Assembly (NCBI GenBank): GCA_018828585.1
Contig: JAHJVW010000039.1
Span: 1-61,289, forward strand
DNA from: Bacteroidota bacterium
Lineage (GTDB): Bacteria > Bacteroidota > Bacteroidia > Sphingobacteriales > Sphingobacteriaceae
Direction of reading: 5' to 3'
Length of the DNA: 61,289 nucleotides
Part shown: in pieces, positions 1 to 8,390 of the stretch
Position numbering within the stretch: the stretch's first letter is position 1
Layout: each line of letters starts with the position of its first letter
Notes under the pieces: generated by a model
Told to the model about the DNA's origin: nothing
What the model saw: the letters and a program-made list of their open reading frames with translations, nothing else
Databases searched by the model: none
Program-made: the position numbers and the translations under genes

Positions 1-118
1 ATGGCAACTCCTAATCCTATTAATATTATCTAAACTAGTTGAAACATCTCTTCAATATAACCCTACTAATTTTTACCCTAAAAAACTAAAATGGACTTTT
101 TAAGGCTCGACTAGTTAA

Positions 119-442
119 CGTCATTCCGATCGAAGTGAGGAATCTGTTTGTTGTTACCGTCATTCCGAATGAAATGAGGAATCTGTTCGTATTTACCTTC
201 ATTTTATATTAAGAATCGTACTCATAACTTTTAGACCTCTCTCTATCGTTCGAGGTGACGGGGTGTTGGGGAGGTGACGGTAGCACAACCCGTCATTCCG
301 AATGTAATGAGGAATCTGTTCGTTGTTACCGTCATTCCGAACAAAGTGAGGAATCTGTTCGTTGTTACCTTCATTTTATTTACGGGTAGATTAAGAATCG
401 TACACATAACGGGCAGACCTCTCCTGATCACTCGAGGTGACG
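119..442. repeat. REP-like hairpin repeat array 1
   Basis: Four forward units (from 119, 158, about 290 and 329) each begin CGTCATTCCGA and end GGAATCTGTT, and two reverse units (about 231-260 and 413-442) read CAGACCTCTC...CTCGAGGTGACG or close variants. The reverse unit, read on the minus strand, has the same layout: CGTCA, a stem arm, a short loop, the matching arm, then TCTG. The stretch between forward and reverse units carries a spacer (TTCATTTTAT...AAGAATCGTAC) that recurs in arrays 3 and 4. The array overlaps and replaces the 3' half of an ORF6N gene. Bases 1-118 before it hold nothing I recognise. Confidence 0.85.
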
Positions 443-638
443 TAGTGGTTAATTCAAACATGAAGTCCTCTGGAAATCTATCTATATTCCTTCTAACTAC
501 CTGCTTTAAAACTCGGGTTTCTACAGCATACAAATCTGCCCATTCTCTATCTAACATGACCTTTTGTTTTCGAATCACATAAATTTGATTTAAGCTCACA
601 TCATCAGTGGGTATAACTGCTTGCTTTGTTTTACTCAT
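243..638 (-). pseudogene. truncated ORF6N-domain DNA-binding protein, 3' half replaced by repeats
   Basis: The first ~65 residues match the ORF6N domain (related to KilA-N/Bro-N phage-type DNA-binding domains): [20 protein letters not shown], then a stretch ending in [11 protein letters not shown]. In intact relatives this continues into a conserved region with a YLPxxFTEHG motif; here, directly after FELT, the frame runs into a reverse repeat ([11 protein letters not shown]) and then two forward repeats read backwards ([22 protein letters not shown]). The tail is therefore translated repeat DNA, and the gene is best read as a REP-truncated remnant. It lies 33 bp downstream of the XRE regulator on the same strand. 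A second broken ORF6N gene sits at 50597-51141. Whether the shortened DNA-binding part is still made is unknown. Confidence 0.8.
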
Positions 639-671
639 AGGGTGAACTATTCAATGCAAATTTTATAGTAA

Positions 672-911
672 TTACACTTTCCTATTAAGCTCTTCTATTT
701 TACGCTCACTCCAATCACTCTCGTTTAATAAATCTCTAATATCAACTCTTAGATATTCCGCTATTTTATTTAAATCTTCTAAAGAAGGTTGCTGGCGATT
801 CTTACACCATCTAGAAACAGTTTCCTCTCTTTTTTCCAAATGTTCGGCTAACGCTTTATTTGAAATTTTCTTTTCAGCTAAAATGACTTTTATTCTGTTT
901 ATATCTCCCAT
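672..911 (-). CDS. small XRE/Cro-CI family transcriptional regulator
   Basis: A 79-residue protein that is almost entirely one helix-turn-helix domain of the HTH_3 type: RIKVILAEKKISNKALAEHL, then EETVSRWCKNRQQPSLEDL and an amphipathic last helix (IAEYLRVDIRDLL). It has no effector or peptidase domain, so it is probably a DNA-binding repressor or activator only. The ATG at 911 is preceded on the minus strand by an A/T-rich leader with two palindromes (922-940 and 945-959) that could be its own operators. It is followed by the ORF6N remnant, with which it may once have formed a two-gene unit. Family assignment is firm; targets are unknown. Confidence 0.8.
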   Translation of the reverse strand: MGDINRIKVILAEKKISNKALAEHLEKREETVSRWCKNRQQPSLEDLNKIAEYLRVDIRDLLNESDWSERKIEELNRKV

Positions 912-921
912 TAATATTTTT

Positions 922-959
922 AATGACTTTAATAGTCATTTATTTGATTTTTAAAATCA
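922..959. promoter_or_regulatory. two palindromes upstream of the XRE regulator
   Basis: AATGACT-TTAAT-AGTCATT (922-940) has 7-bp arms around 5 bases. TGATTTTTAAAATCA (945-959) is a perfect odd palindrome. Both lie 11-50 bp upstream of the XRE start, which is where an autoregulatory operator would be expected. The role is inferred; the region is A/T-rich, so chance palindromes are possible. Confidence 0.45.
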
Positions 960-1022
960 TTTATTTATATTTGAACTAATAATAATAGCGACAATGAAAA
1001 GAGGCAAAACTCTTTAACAGTG

Positions 1023-1267
1023 TACGATATCACTCATTATAGAAAACCGCTAATTTTCCCAATGAGTTGGTCGTGAGTTCGCTCTCTATTGGATTTTTGT
1101 ATATTCGCTATACTGATTCAATAGGGCGGACTTCATGTCAGACTTTTGGGGACTTTAACTTAGGTTAAAGAGGTTCTTAGCGGTACCACTATCAAAAGCA
1201 GTGAAGTTCGCCCTATTGGTTTTTCACCAATCTAGCCTTCTTCTCTTCCTTATGAGTGTATATCGTT
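1023..1267. other. structured non-coding element with nested inverted repeats
   Basis: No gene fits 912-1285. An outer inverted repeat pairs ACGATATCACTCAT (about 1024-1037) with ATGAGTGTATATCGT (about 1252-1266; one extra base). Inside it ACCGCTAA (1046-1053) pairs with TTAGCGGT (1177-1184). Further in are a near-inverted pair (GTTCGCTCTCTATTG about 1077-1091 with CAATAGGGCGGAC about 1119-1131), a perfect hairpin CTTTAAC-TTAG-GTTAAAG (1153-1170), and ATTGGT-TTTTC-ACCAAT (1215-1231). Nesting of this kind suggests a multi-branched RNA or a DNA element of about 245 bp. It lies just upstream of a small ORF and the TlpA-SusC-SusD genes, so a regulatory leader is one option. It matches no RNA family I can name. 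Confidence 0.5.
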
Positions 1268-1285
1268 TTCATAAAAATAAATAAA

Positions 1286-1426
1286 ATGAAAACGTACCAC
1301 ATTTACCATCATCCGCCAAAAACAGCCTTTGCTTCCCACAAGCAATTAGTTGTTGCTACCCCCCTCGCGGTTGTAAATCATCCTTTCCAGAACCCCATTA
1401 TCCACATCATTAAAGCGCCTACATAA
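1286..1426 (+). CDS. possible small protein, 46 aa
   Basis: An ATG preceded by the A-rich tract typical of starts here opens a 46-codon frame ending in TAA at 1424-1426. The product begins MKTYHIYHHPPKTAFASHK and is rich in His and Pro, with no signal peptide or TM segment. It starts 19 bp after the structured element and ends 87 bp before the TlpA gene. I do not recognise it. It could be a leader peptide, a real small protein, or chance; only its position and start context support it. Confidence 0.25.
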   Translation: MKTYHIYHHPPKTAFASHKQLVVATPLAVVNHPFQNPIIHIIKAPT

Positions 1427-1513
1427 CGGCCTCTTTTTCATTTGATGCCAGCAGCATTTAAGCCTGCAGTGCATTCTCTATTTAATCAATTTTAATCAAC
1501 CTAAACTAAAAAA

Positions 1514-3238
1514 ATGAGGCTTTTATACTCTAGTGGACAGCTATGTCCAAATTTTTCATTAGGCTATCTTCAAATATATAAGATTTTAGCCCTAAAAAAA
1601 ACGCGTTTTAAGAAATATTTTTTCAATGATAAGCTTAAGTTAAAATGCGAAAGGCAGAAAGCTGTTGCGCAAATAAGGTTAATGCAATTCAAGTGGAGAT
1701 TCTTCACTTCGTTCAGGATGACTAGGCGGGCCAGGCAGTTCAGCTTGACAATGGCTAAGGGAGTCGGAGTGTCCAATTGTTTAAAGAAACTTTGGCAGGC
1801 TTACCTAGAAAGGAAGCGTTATCGGAAGGAACTCCAAAAGAGATTATTAAGAAGGAGATTTTATCAAAAAGATAGAGAAGCAAGTACTAACCATTGGACA
1901 GACCGATTTTTAAGGGGGGCTTCGACTCCGCTCAGCCTGACAGTGGCTTCGACTCCGCTCAGCCTGACAGTGGCTTCGACTCCGCTCAGCCTGACAAGGT
2001 TTTTTTCTAAAAATATATCTACAAAGAATCGTCTGCTGCCACTTTATTTAAGCCTGCTGCTCGTTGTTTTGGGGCAGCAGGGTAGCGGACAAACGGTGCA
2101 AGCTTTGAAGGTGGGGGAAAAGGTGCCAGAGCTATGGTTGAAACAACTAGCAGGTAAAGAAACAACTAGCTTGAATGGTAAGTTATTGGTGCTTGATTTT
2201 TGGAGTACCACCTGTGGCACCTGTGTGGCGAAACTGCCAGAAATAGATTCGCTGAACCAAATTTTTAAAGGCAAAGTGCGGATTATTCCTATTACTACCG
2301 ATCCTATAAGCCGCGTGGATGCTTTTTTGAAAAGAAAGCCAGCGCTGGCAACCATGGATTTAGGGGAATTTACCAATGATCAGGTTTTTTCGAAGGTCTT
2401 TCCATATCGATTTTTACCCCATGAAGTATGGATCAATGCAGATGGGATTTACTTGGGGGCTACGGAATCTGAATATGTGAATAGCGATAACCTTATTAGA
2501 GTTTTAAATGGAAAATCATTAATAGACCACAAAAAGGATAATTTGGTTTTTGACTTGAAGAGGGATGCGTTGCATACGCATTATCCCTCAGTTTATCAAG
2601 GAAATGGATGGATAGGGCATGATGTGGATGGTTTGCGTTATGGAGGTGTAAAAGTAAAAGAAGAGGGGACCGAACGTTACAGTGTATGTAATGCTTCTAT
2701 TTTGCAACTCTATGCTTTGGCTATTGACAGCGATGGATTGCCTTTTAACCCAAAAAGAAGAATCATCAGCCCAGCACTTTTAGCAGAAGTAGATTATGAT
2801 AAGACCCAGGGCTACCAGAAAGAATGGGAAAATAAACATAGCTATTGGTATGAAATTACTTACCCAGTAGGAAGCCCAGATGCTGTGATTAGAAAGGCGA
2901 TGCTTGCAGATTTAAATGCAGCCTTTAAACTAAAGGGAGAATTGCTACCGCACAGAGATTCTGTTTGGTTACTCTCTTATCAAAAACCACTAGCTGAAGA
3001 AAGACAAAGAGGTACGCGCTCCATTTCATCTCTCCTATGGGAATTGGAGCAGCGGGCAGATTGTCCGGTGATGATCCATAAAATTGACCCAAAGCTAGGG
3101 GTGAAGTTCTCCCTCCCGGTTAATTTCTCTTCTATCCCATTAACCGCTTTGAAAGATAATTTGGCATTGCAAGGCCTCCTTATTAAAACTGAAGTACAAT
3201 ACCTACCCAAATTTAAACTTACCAAGACTAAACCATGA
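1514..3238 (+). CDS. TlpA-like thioredoxin-fold protein with long C-terminal domain
   Basis: A thioredoxin-like disulfide reductase of the TlpA/ResA type, expected in the periplasm. The core starts near residue 195 (LKVGEKVPELWLKQLAGKE) and has the redox motif WSTTCGTC with cysteines at 234 and 237, then a region ending about residue 330. The remaining ~240 residues resemble the DUF3738-type tails fused to TlpA in Bacteroidota (YEIT..., ADLNAAFKLKGEL...), which is a tentative match. A hydrophobic export segment (LLPLYLSLLLVVLGQQGSGQ) lies only at about residues 171-190. The ~165 residues before it are basic and partly made of REP-family DNA read in frame (see 1697-1996). The 1514 ATG has the local AAAAAAATG context, but a start at 1750 or a downstream GTG could be the real one. 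The stop overlaps susC by ATGA, so the genes are translationally coupled. Confidence 0.75.
   Translation: MRLLYSSGQLCPNFSLGYLQIYKILALKKTRFKKYFFNDKLKLKCERQKAVAQIRLMQFKWRFFTSFRMTRRARQFSLTMAKGVGVSNCLKKLWQAYLERKRYRKELQKRLLRRRFYQKDREASTNHWTDRFLRGASTPLSLTVASTPLSLTVASTPLSLTRFFSKNISTKNRLLPLYLSLLLVVLGQQGSGQTVQALKVGEKVPELWLKQLAGKETTSLNGKLLVLDFWSTTCGTCVAKLPEIDSLNQIFKGKVRIIPITTDPISRVDAFLKRKPALATMDLGEFTNDQVFSKVFPYRFLPHEVWINADGIYLGATESEYVNSDNLIRVLNGKSLIDHKKDNLVFDLKRDALHTHYPSVYQGNGWIGHDVDGLRYGGVKVKEEGTERYSVCNASILQLYALAIDSDGLPFNPKRRIISPALLAEVDYDKTQGYQKEWENKHSYWYEITYPVGSPDAVIRKAMLADLNAAFKLKGELLPHRDSVWLLSYQKPLAEERQRGTRSISSLLWELEQRADCPVMIHKIDPKLGVKFSLPVNFSSIPLTALKDNLALQGLLIKTEVQYLPKFKLTKTKP
1697..1996 (+). repeat. 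REP-family units inside the TlpA reading frame, including a 27-bp tandem x3
   Basis: At 1697-1722 the sequence reads AGATTCTTCACTTCGTTCAG then GATGAC, which on the minus strand is GTCATCCTGAACGAAGTGA then AGAATCT, clearly of the same family as the arrays nearby. At 1918-1996 a 27-bp unit (GGCTTCGACTCCGCTCAGCC then TGACAGT) occurs twice complete and once nearly complete, end to end. On the minus strand it reads TGTCA-GGCT...AGCC, again GTCA followed by a paired stem. Because 27 is a multiple of three, each copy adds nine residues (ASTPLSLTV) and the frame stays open. Confidence 0.85.
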
Positions 3239-6200
3239 GAAAATTTTATTATCAACTAACTTTTATGATGCTGATTTGCATCCATAGTTTGAGAGCGCAA
3301 GAAAGCGTATCAGGCCAAATAAAGGACGACTTAACGCAGCAAACATTGATTGGTGCTACTGTAAGGAATTTAACGCTGCATACAACTACTAGCACCAATA
3401 AAGAGGGCTTATTTAGTATTGCTATTAAAACAGCCCTAGATACTTTACTGTTTAGTGCCATAGGTTACCAAGAACAAAAGTTGACGGTAGCCAATTTTTT
3501 GAAGATTAATCATGTATTGTCGCTGCAGCCCATTAATATGGAATTAAGGGAGGTAGTGGTAAGTACGGGTTACCAGAAGCTCTCACAGAAAAACCTTACG
3601 GGAGCCTTTACGCAAATAGACACTACTTTATTAGAACGTAGTAGCAGTCCCGATTTTTTAACAAGAATTGATGGGATAAGTAACGCTGTTAATTTTGATA
3701 GGAGAAGAGGTAACGACCAAAAATTTAGTATAAGAGGGATAAGTACCTTAACTGAAAATGCAACAGCACCATTAATTATTCTAGATGATTTTCCTTATCA
3801 AGGGGATTTAAGAAACATTAATCCAGATGAAATAGCAAGTATTACATTATTGAAAGATGCTGCCGCCGCTGCCATTTGGGGAGTAGGCGCCGCTAATGGT
3901 GTTTTGGTGATTAGCACTAAGAAGGGAAAGTTGAAACAGCCTTTACAAATCACCTACCATGCTGCCTTTAACAGTACTACCCCACCCAATTTGTATCAGA
4001 ACCCACAAATGAGCAATGTAGATTTCTTAAATTTTGAGGAGCAGCTATTTAATTTAGGCTATTTTAACAGTACCCTAAACAATACCAGGAACCGACCTGT
4101 GGTGTCGCCCTATGTAGAGCAATTGGCCAAGTTTAGAAGTGGCCTTATGACGCAGCAACAACTTGCTGATGCTAAACAAACCTTTATGAATGAGGATGTA
4201 AGGGCTGATTTTGAGCAATATGTATATCAACCAGCACAAAGCACTTTACACAGCTTGAGCTTTACAGGAGGTACTAGCAAAAGTGCCCATACTTTAAATT
4301 TAGGGTATACAGGAAAGCAAAATAATTTGATAGGTAATGGTGGGCAAAAATTGAATGTACATAGCGAAAATACCTATCAGCCATTTAAGTTTATGAAAGT
4401 AGATTTAGGTGTATTTTATACCCATAGTGAAGAAAAATTGGATGCAGAGGGCGGTTATGGCAGTATGATTAGTGGCGGGGGTAAAAATAATCTATATCCT
4501 TATGCTGCCCTAGCGGATGGAAATGGAAGCCCATTAGCTATCCCTAAAGATGCCCGTTTTGGCTATATTGATACGGCAGGGAGTGGCAAATTATTAGATT
4601 GGAAATATAGACCCTTAGCAGAAGCTGCCCTAAATAACCACCACATCAAATCTAATGCTGTAATTTTAAAGGTAGGTGCGCAGTTTAAAATTTTACCTTC
4701 TTTAAATGTAGATGCCAAATATCAATATGAAAATGGAAACAGCCAAGATCAATTGATTTATGCGAAGAACAGTTACTATGTAAGAAATTTAGTGAATAGG
4801 TATAGTACCATGAATGGGAATACGGTAGTGAGAAATATTCCTTATGGTGCTATTAAAGACCAAACGCTATCAGGCTATGTGGCCACTTCTGGTCGGTTAC
4901 AGTTTAATTATGATCATACCTTTGCTATAAAGCATCATTTAAACATGATTGCAGGTGCCGAAATAAGAACCTATGTCAATCAATCACAGAGCTATCGATA
5001 TTATGGCTTTGATGAGGATATTTTAACAAGTACCGCCGTAGATTATAAAACTAGTTTTCCTATTTATGGAGTGCTATCTTCTAATAGTACTATTCTGAAT
5101 AAAGATAATAATGAAAAAACAACCAGCCATAATGTTTCTTTATTTTCTGCCCTTTACTATACCTACGCAGGTAAATATACCTTTAGCAGTTCTTTAAGAA
5201 GAGATGCTAATAATCTGTTTGGTGCTACCACCAATAATAAATGGCAACCCTTATGGTCAGCAGGATTTAGTTGGAATGTATCTGATGAAAATTTTTATCC
5301 TAAGACTTTCCCATCAACGAGGTTGAGAATGAGCTATGGCTATACTGGTAATGTAAATGGAAATGTTACTGCTTATACCATCTTAACCTACAGACAAGCA
5401 GCAATAGGAAGTACTTCTTTAACAGGTTTACCCAATGCAAATATTACAGGCTTGCCTAATCCAGATTTAAAATGGGAAAGCACAGGCATTTTAAACATAG
5501 GTTTAGAACTAAATGGAAAAGGTAATCCTTGGTCTTTAAGTATAGATGTCTATCATAAAAATTCACAGGATTTAATTGGATTAATCCCTGCCGACCCAAC
5601 TTTAGGAGGAACTACTGCTGTTTTAGCAAACACAGCGGTTTTGGCGAGCAAGGGTATTGATTTAAGCCTAAATTATCCGATTAGACGAAGTAAAATTTGG
5701 GGATGGGATGTTAATTTTTTATACTCTTTTAATAGAAATGAGGTTAAAAAGTATTTATATACCCCTACTTTTTTTAGTTCCTATATAGGTGATGGGGCGA
5801 TTATTAATCCGATTTTAGGACAAGCGGCTTATAATATGGGCAGCTACACTTGGCAAGGCTTAGATGCGCAAGGCAATCCCATGGTGTTCATTAATGGACA
5901 ATCCTCAAAAGATTATGCCAGTGCCAACACTAATTTGGCCCTTAGGGATATTCATTTTGGCGGGTCGGCTTTGCCCACTCATTTTGGTGCGATAAGAAAT
6001 GATTTTAATTGGAAGCGTTTAGCATTATCAGTAAACGTTAGTTATCAATTGGGCTATTACTATAGAAGACCTTCTATTAACTATAGCAGTTTGGCAAGTG
6101 CATGGAATGGTCATCCGGATTATGCCAATCGTTGGCAAAATCCTGGTGATGAGTTGAAAACCAATGTGCCTTCTTTTATTTACCCATTAAACAGCACAAG

Positions 6201-6444
6201 AGACCAAGTTTACAGTTTTTCTGATCTATTGGTAGAGCCAGCCGATCATGTCCGCCTAAAAGATATCCGTTTATCTTATACGATGAAATCCTTTCCGCAT
6301 TTTAAAAACAGTTCTATTTTTTTAATAGGTACTGATTTGGGGTTGATATGGAAGGCCAGCCATTACCCTACAGACCCAGAGTATAGTGCCACTTTAGCGC
6401 CAAGTAAAACAATTTCTATAGGCTTTAAAACTAACATTCAATAA
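3235..6444 (+). CDS. SusC/RagA-family TonB-linked outer-membrane transporter
   Basis: At 1069 residues this has the normal SusC length and layout. A signal peptide ends at SLRAQ (about residue 22). A CarboxypepD_reg-like domain follows (VSGQIKDDLTQQTLIGATVR... to about 105), then the SusC signature LREVVVSTGYQKLSQKNLTG and a plug domain (about 120-225, with FSIRGISTL and ITLLKDAAAAAIWGVGAANG), then a long beta-barrel. It would form the TonB-driven channel under the SusD lid and import a glycan, peptide or other large solute. It overlaps tlpA by four bases (ATGA) and is followed two bases later by susD. No glycoside hydrolase, FecR or sigma factor lies nearby, so the substrate cannot be read from context; the TlpA partner hints at a redox or cysteine-containing cargo, which is speculation. 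Confidence 0.93.
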   Translation: MRKFYYQLTFMMLICIHSLRAQESVSGQIKDDLTQQTLIGATVRNLTLHTTTSTNKEGLFSIAIKTALDTLLFSAIGYQEQKLTVANFLKINHVLSLQPINMELREVVVSTGYQKLSQKNLTGAFTQIDTTLLERSSSPDFLTRIDGISNAVNFDRRRGNDQKFSIRGISTLTENATAPLIILDDFPYQGDLRNINPDEIASITLLKDAAAAAIWGVGAANGVLVISTKKGKLKQPLQITYHAAFNSTTPPNLYQNPQMSNVDFLNFEEQLFNLGYFNSTLNNTRNRPVVSPYVEQLAKFRSGLMTQQQLADAKQTFMNEDVRADFEQYVYQPAQSTLHSLSFTGGTSKSAHTLNLGYTGKQNNLIGNGGQKLNVHSENTYQPFKFMKVDLGVFYTHSEEKLDAEGGYGSMISGGGKNNLYPYAALADGNGSPLAIPKDARFGYIDTAGSGKLLDWKYRPLAEAALNNHHIKSNAVILKVGAQFKILPSLNVDAKYQYENGNSQDQLIYAKNSYYVRNLVNRYSTMNGNTVVRNIPYGAIKDQTLSGYVATSGRLQFNYDHTFAIKHHLNMIAGAEIRTYVNQSQSYRYYGFDEDILTSTAVDYKTSFPIYGVLSSNSTILNKDNNEKTTSHNVSLFSALYYTYAGKYTFSSSLRRDANNLFGATTNNKWQPLWSAGFSWNVSDENFYPKTFPSTRLRMSYGYTGNVNGNVTAYTILTYRQAAIGSTSLTGLPNANITGLPNPDLKWESTGILNIGLELNGKGNPWSLSIDVYHKNSQDLIGLIPADPTLGGTTAVLANTAVLASKGIDLSLNYPIRRSKIWGWDVNFLYSFNRNEVKKYLYTPTFFSSYIGDGAIINPILGQAAYNMGSYTWQGLDAQGNPMVFINGQSSKDYASANTNLALRDIHFGGSALPTHFGAIRNDFNWKRLALSVNVSYQLGYYYRRPSINYSSLASAWNGHPDYANRWQNPGDELKTNVPSFIYPLNSTRDQVYSFSDLLVEPADHVRLKDIRLSYTMKSFPHFKNSSIFLIGTDLGLIWKASHYPTDPEYSATLAPSKTISIGFKTNIQ

Positions 6445-6446
6445 AC

Positions 6447-7802
6447 ATGAAAAATAGCTTAAAACTTTTTATAGCAATGATGGGGTTTGGAATCCTGAGT
6501 TCTTGCAAAGACTTTTTAGAGGTAAAACCAGATCAAAAATTGGTGATCCCTAGCACTTTAAATGATTTGCAAGCCATTAACGATGCGGGCACCAATAATC
6601 TTTATCCCGCTGGGATGGATAATGCCTCTGATGATTTTTATCTTGCGGAAAGCAATTTTAATGCAGTAAGTGATTTAGATGCAAAAAATATGTATAAATA
6701 TGATGCTTTTGCGATCTCTGATTTTGATTGGCAGTACCAGTATAAGATGATTTTTGATGCCAATGTGGTACTGAGTTTAATAGATGATATTAAATTGAAT
6801 GGCAATTCTGAAGCTGATAGACAACAAGTAAGAGGGGCTGTATTTTTTAAGAGAGCACATGCTTTATTTAATTTATTGGTGCAATATGCCTTAGCCTATG
6901 ATACGCAGCATAAGGATTTACCGGCTATACCGCTAAGATTAAATGCCACCTTAACAGAGAAAATAGAGCGTAAGACTTTATCAGAAGGATTTAACCAAGT
7001 TGAAAAAGACTTAAAAGATGCTGTACAACTTTTACCAGAAAAGGCTTTGGTGCTTACCAGGCCTTCTAAAGTTGCTGCTTTGGGATTACTCTCTAGGGTT
7101 TATCTGTATAAAAATGATTATCAAGCAAGTTTAAATGCCGCCACCGAAGCCTTAAATTTTCAAAATGAACTGATTGATTATAATAATATGAATGCTGCAG
7201 CAGCAAATCCCTTTAGCCTTTTTAATAAGGAGACCTTATTTTATGGGATAAGTTCTGGTAGGGGTGGTTTACTTAACCCAACCATTGCATGGGTGAGCCC
7301 TGCACTTTATAATACTTATCAAATTGATGATTTAAGGAAGAAAGTATTTTATAAAACGGTTAATGGGGGATTTACTTTTAAAGGGGATTATAGTGGTAAA
7401 AGTTTTGGTCAACTATTTCATGGAATAGGAACTGATGAGCTTTACTTAAATAAGGCAGAGTGTGAAGCTAGATTAGACAAAGTACCTGATGCGATACAAA
7501 CCATTACCCAACTTTTGGTTAAGCGATATGCTAATGGAAAATATGTTGCACCGCTCACTACCATCCCAAAAGAACAACTGGTTACCTACCTCTTATCAGA
7601 AAGAAGAAAAGAATTAGCTTTTAGAGGAATGTTGCGTTGGATGGATTTTAAACGATTAAAGGATGATGTAAACAATCGCTTCGAGATGAAAAGAGTAATT
7701 GGAGGGGATATTTTTACCATCCAACCAGAGGACTTAAAGACTGCATTTTTGTTTCCAACATTGGTAGTGAATTTATCAGGCATTAGCCAAAATAACAGAT
7801 GA
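6447..7802 (+). CDS. SusD/RagB-family nutrient-binding outer-membrane lipoprotein
   Basis: A 451-residue surface lipoprotein with a short signal peptide and lipobox LSSC (Cys20), followed by the family hallmark CKDFLEVKPDQKLVIP. The middle shows TPR-like helices (FFKRAHALFNLLVQYALAYD, PSKVAALGLLSRVYLYKNDY). The C-terminal SusD region contains DELYLNKAECEARL and LLSERRKELAFRGMLRWMDF. It is shorter than many SusD proteins (about 500-600), in keeping with peptide- or small-ligand-type members. It caps the SusC barrel encoded just upstream. The gene ends at the very edge of the MITE-like element at 7803, whose terminal repeat could also terminate transcription. Confidence 0.92.
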   Translation: MKNSLKLFIAMMGFGILSSCKDFLEVKPDQKLVIPSTLNDLQAINDAGTNNLYPAGMDNASDDFYLAESNFNAVSDLDAKNMYKYDAFAISDFDWQYQYKMIFDANVVLSLIDDIKLNGNSEADRQQVRGAVFFKRAHALFNLLVQYALAYDTQHKDLPAIPLRLNATLTEKIERKTLSEGFNQVEKDLKDAVQLLPEKALVLTRPSKVAALGLLSRVYLYKNDYQASLNAATEALNFQNELIDYNNMNAAAANPFSLFNKETLFYGISSGRGGLLNPTIAWVSPALYNTYQIDDLRKKVFYKTVNGGFTFKGDYSGKSFGQLFHGIGTDELYLNKAECEARLDKVPDAIQTITQLLVKRYANGKYVAPLTTIPKEQLVTYLLSERRKELAFRGMLRWMDFKRLKDDVNNRFEMKRVIGGDIFTIQPEDLKTAFLFPTLVVNLSGISQNNR

Positions 7803-7947
7803 AATGAGGCTGTCTCAAAAAGCATGTCATTCCGAATTTATTTCGGAATCTTATTAAAAAAGGTGACTCAGATACAGGAAAACCTATATGATGAGCTATT
7901 GAAACAAGTTCAACATGACAAATCACTCTTTTTGAAACAGCCTCATT
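7803..7947. mobile_element. 145-bp MITE-like element / terminator with 20-bp inverted ends
   Basis: The ends are AATGAGGCTGTCTCAAAAAG (7803-7822) and CTTTTTGAAACAGCCTCATT (7928-7947), inverted copies with a single mismatch. Inside is a perfect REP-type palindrome: GTCA then ATTCCGAA-TTTAT-TTCGGAAT then CTT. There is no coding capacity. The element begins directly after the susD stop codon. The same GAGGCTGTCTCAAAAA word recurs in the hairpin at 61175-61202. It could act as a bidirectional terminator, a non-autonomous mobile element, or both. Confidence 0.6.
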
Positions 7948-7953
7948 TTTAAA

Positions 7954-8253
7954 CTAGTTTTTTAGAAATACATCACCATTGCTGGTGTCTTTGTTTGTAA
8001 TTCTAGATTGTAATCCTGTATCTGAAAGATCAGGCTCGCCATTTCCATCATCTGGAGCCATTATCGTACAAATACTAGCGGTTCCTTCACAGGCGGGAGA
8101 TGTTTCTACTAAAACATAATTCTCTGGTGCTAATACACTACCACTCCCATCATAAGCCCATTCTTGGAGGGTTCTGTGGTATTGGGTAAATGCAAAAGCT
8201 GCTGGTACTGCAAGTAGGGTTGCCATCACCAATAGAAATTTAACTTTTTTCAT
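7954..8253 (-). CDS. DUF6520-like small secreted protein
   Basis: A 99-residue exported protein. The start is placed at MKKVKFLLVMATLLAVPAAF (ATG at 8253, A-rich leader) because this begins a clean signal peptide; the frame is open upstream to 8358 but that part is basic and lacks export features. The mature part is short and contains two cysteines in TSPACEGTASICTI, WAYDGSG and a NYVLVETSPACEG block. That layout recalls the DUF6520 family of small Bacteroidota secreted proteins, an assignment from memory and not certain. It is probably co-transcribed after the 133-residue gene, divergent from the LytTR regulator. Function unknown. Confidence 0.6.
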   Translation of the reverse strand: MKKVKFLLVMATLLAVPAAFAFTQYHRTLQEWAYDGSGSVLAPENYVLVETSPACEGTASICTIMAPDDGNGEPDLSDTGLQSRITNKDTSNGDVFLKN

Positions 8254-8390
8254 TTTGTTTGCGGCTTTGCCAAAACTCGAAGCCATAGAGTTTAAGATAA
8301 ATTGATGCCTACTCTGTTCTAAAGGTTTTCGGCGTCTCCTTCCTTTCCTATCGGCCAATAAGAATCGCTGCTTTTCAAGGGAAAATTTCT

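Noticed and set aside
274-582. Open frame of about 100 codons on the plus strand through array 1
   Set aside because: It is a translation of forward and reverse repeats and of the antisense of the ORF6N remnant, with no domain or start context.
1023-1267. Retron msr-msd RNA or integron attC site
   Set aside because: Nested inverted repeats are similar in outline, but there is no reverse transcriptase, no integrase and no attC core sites.
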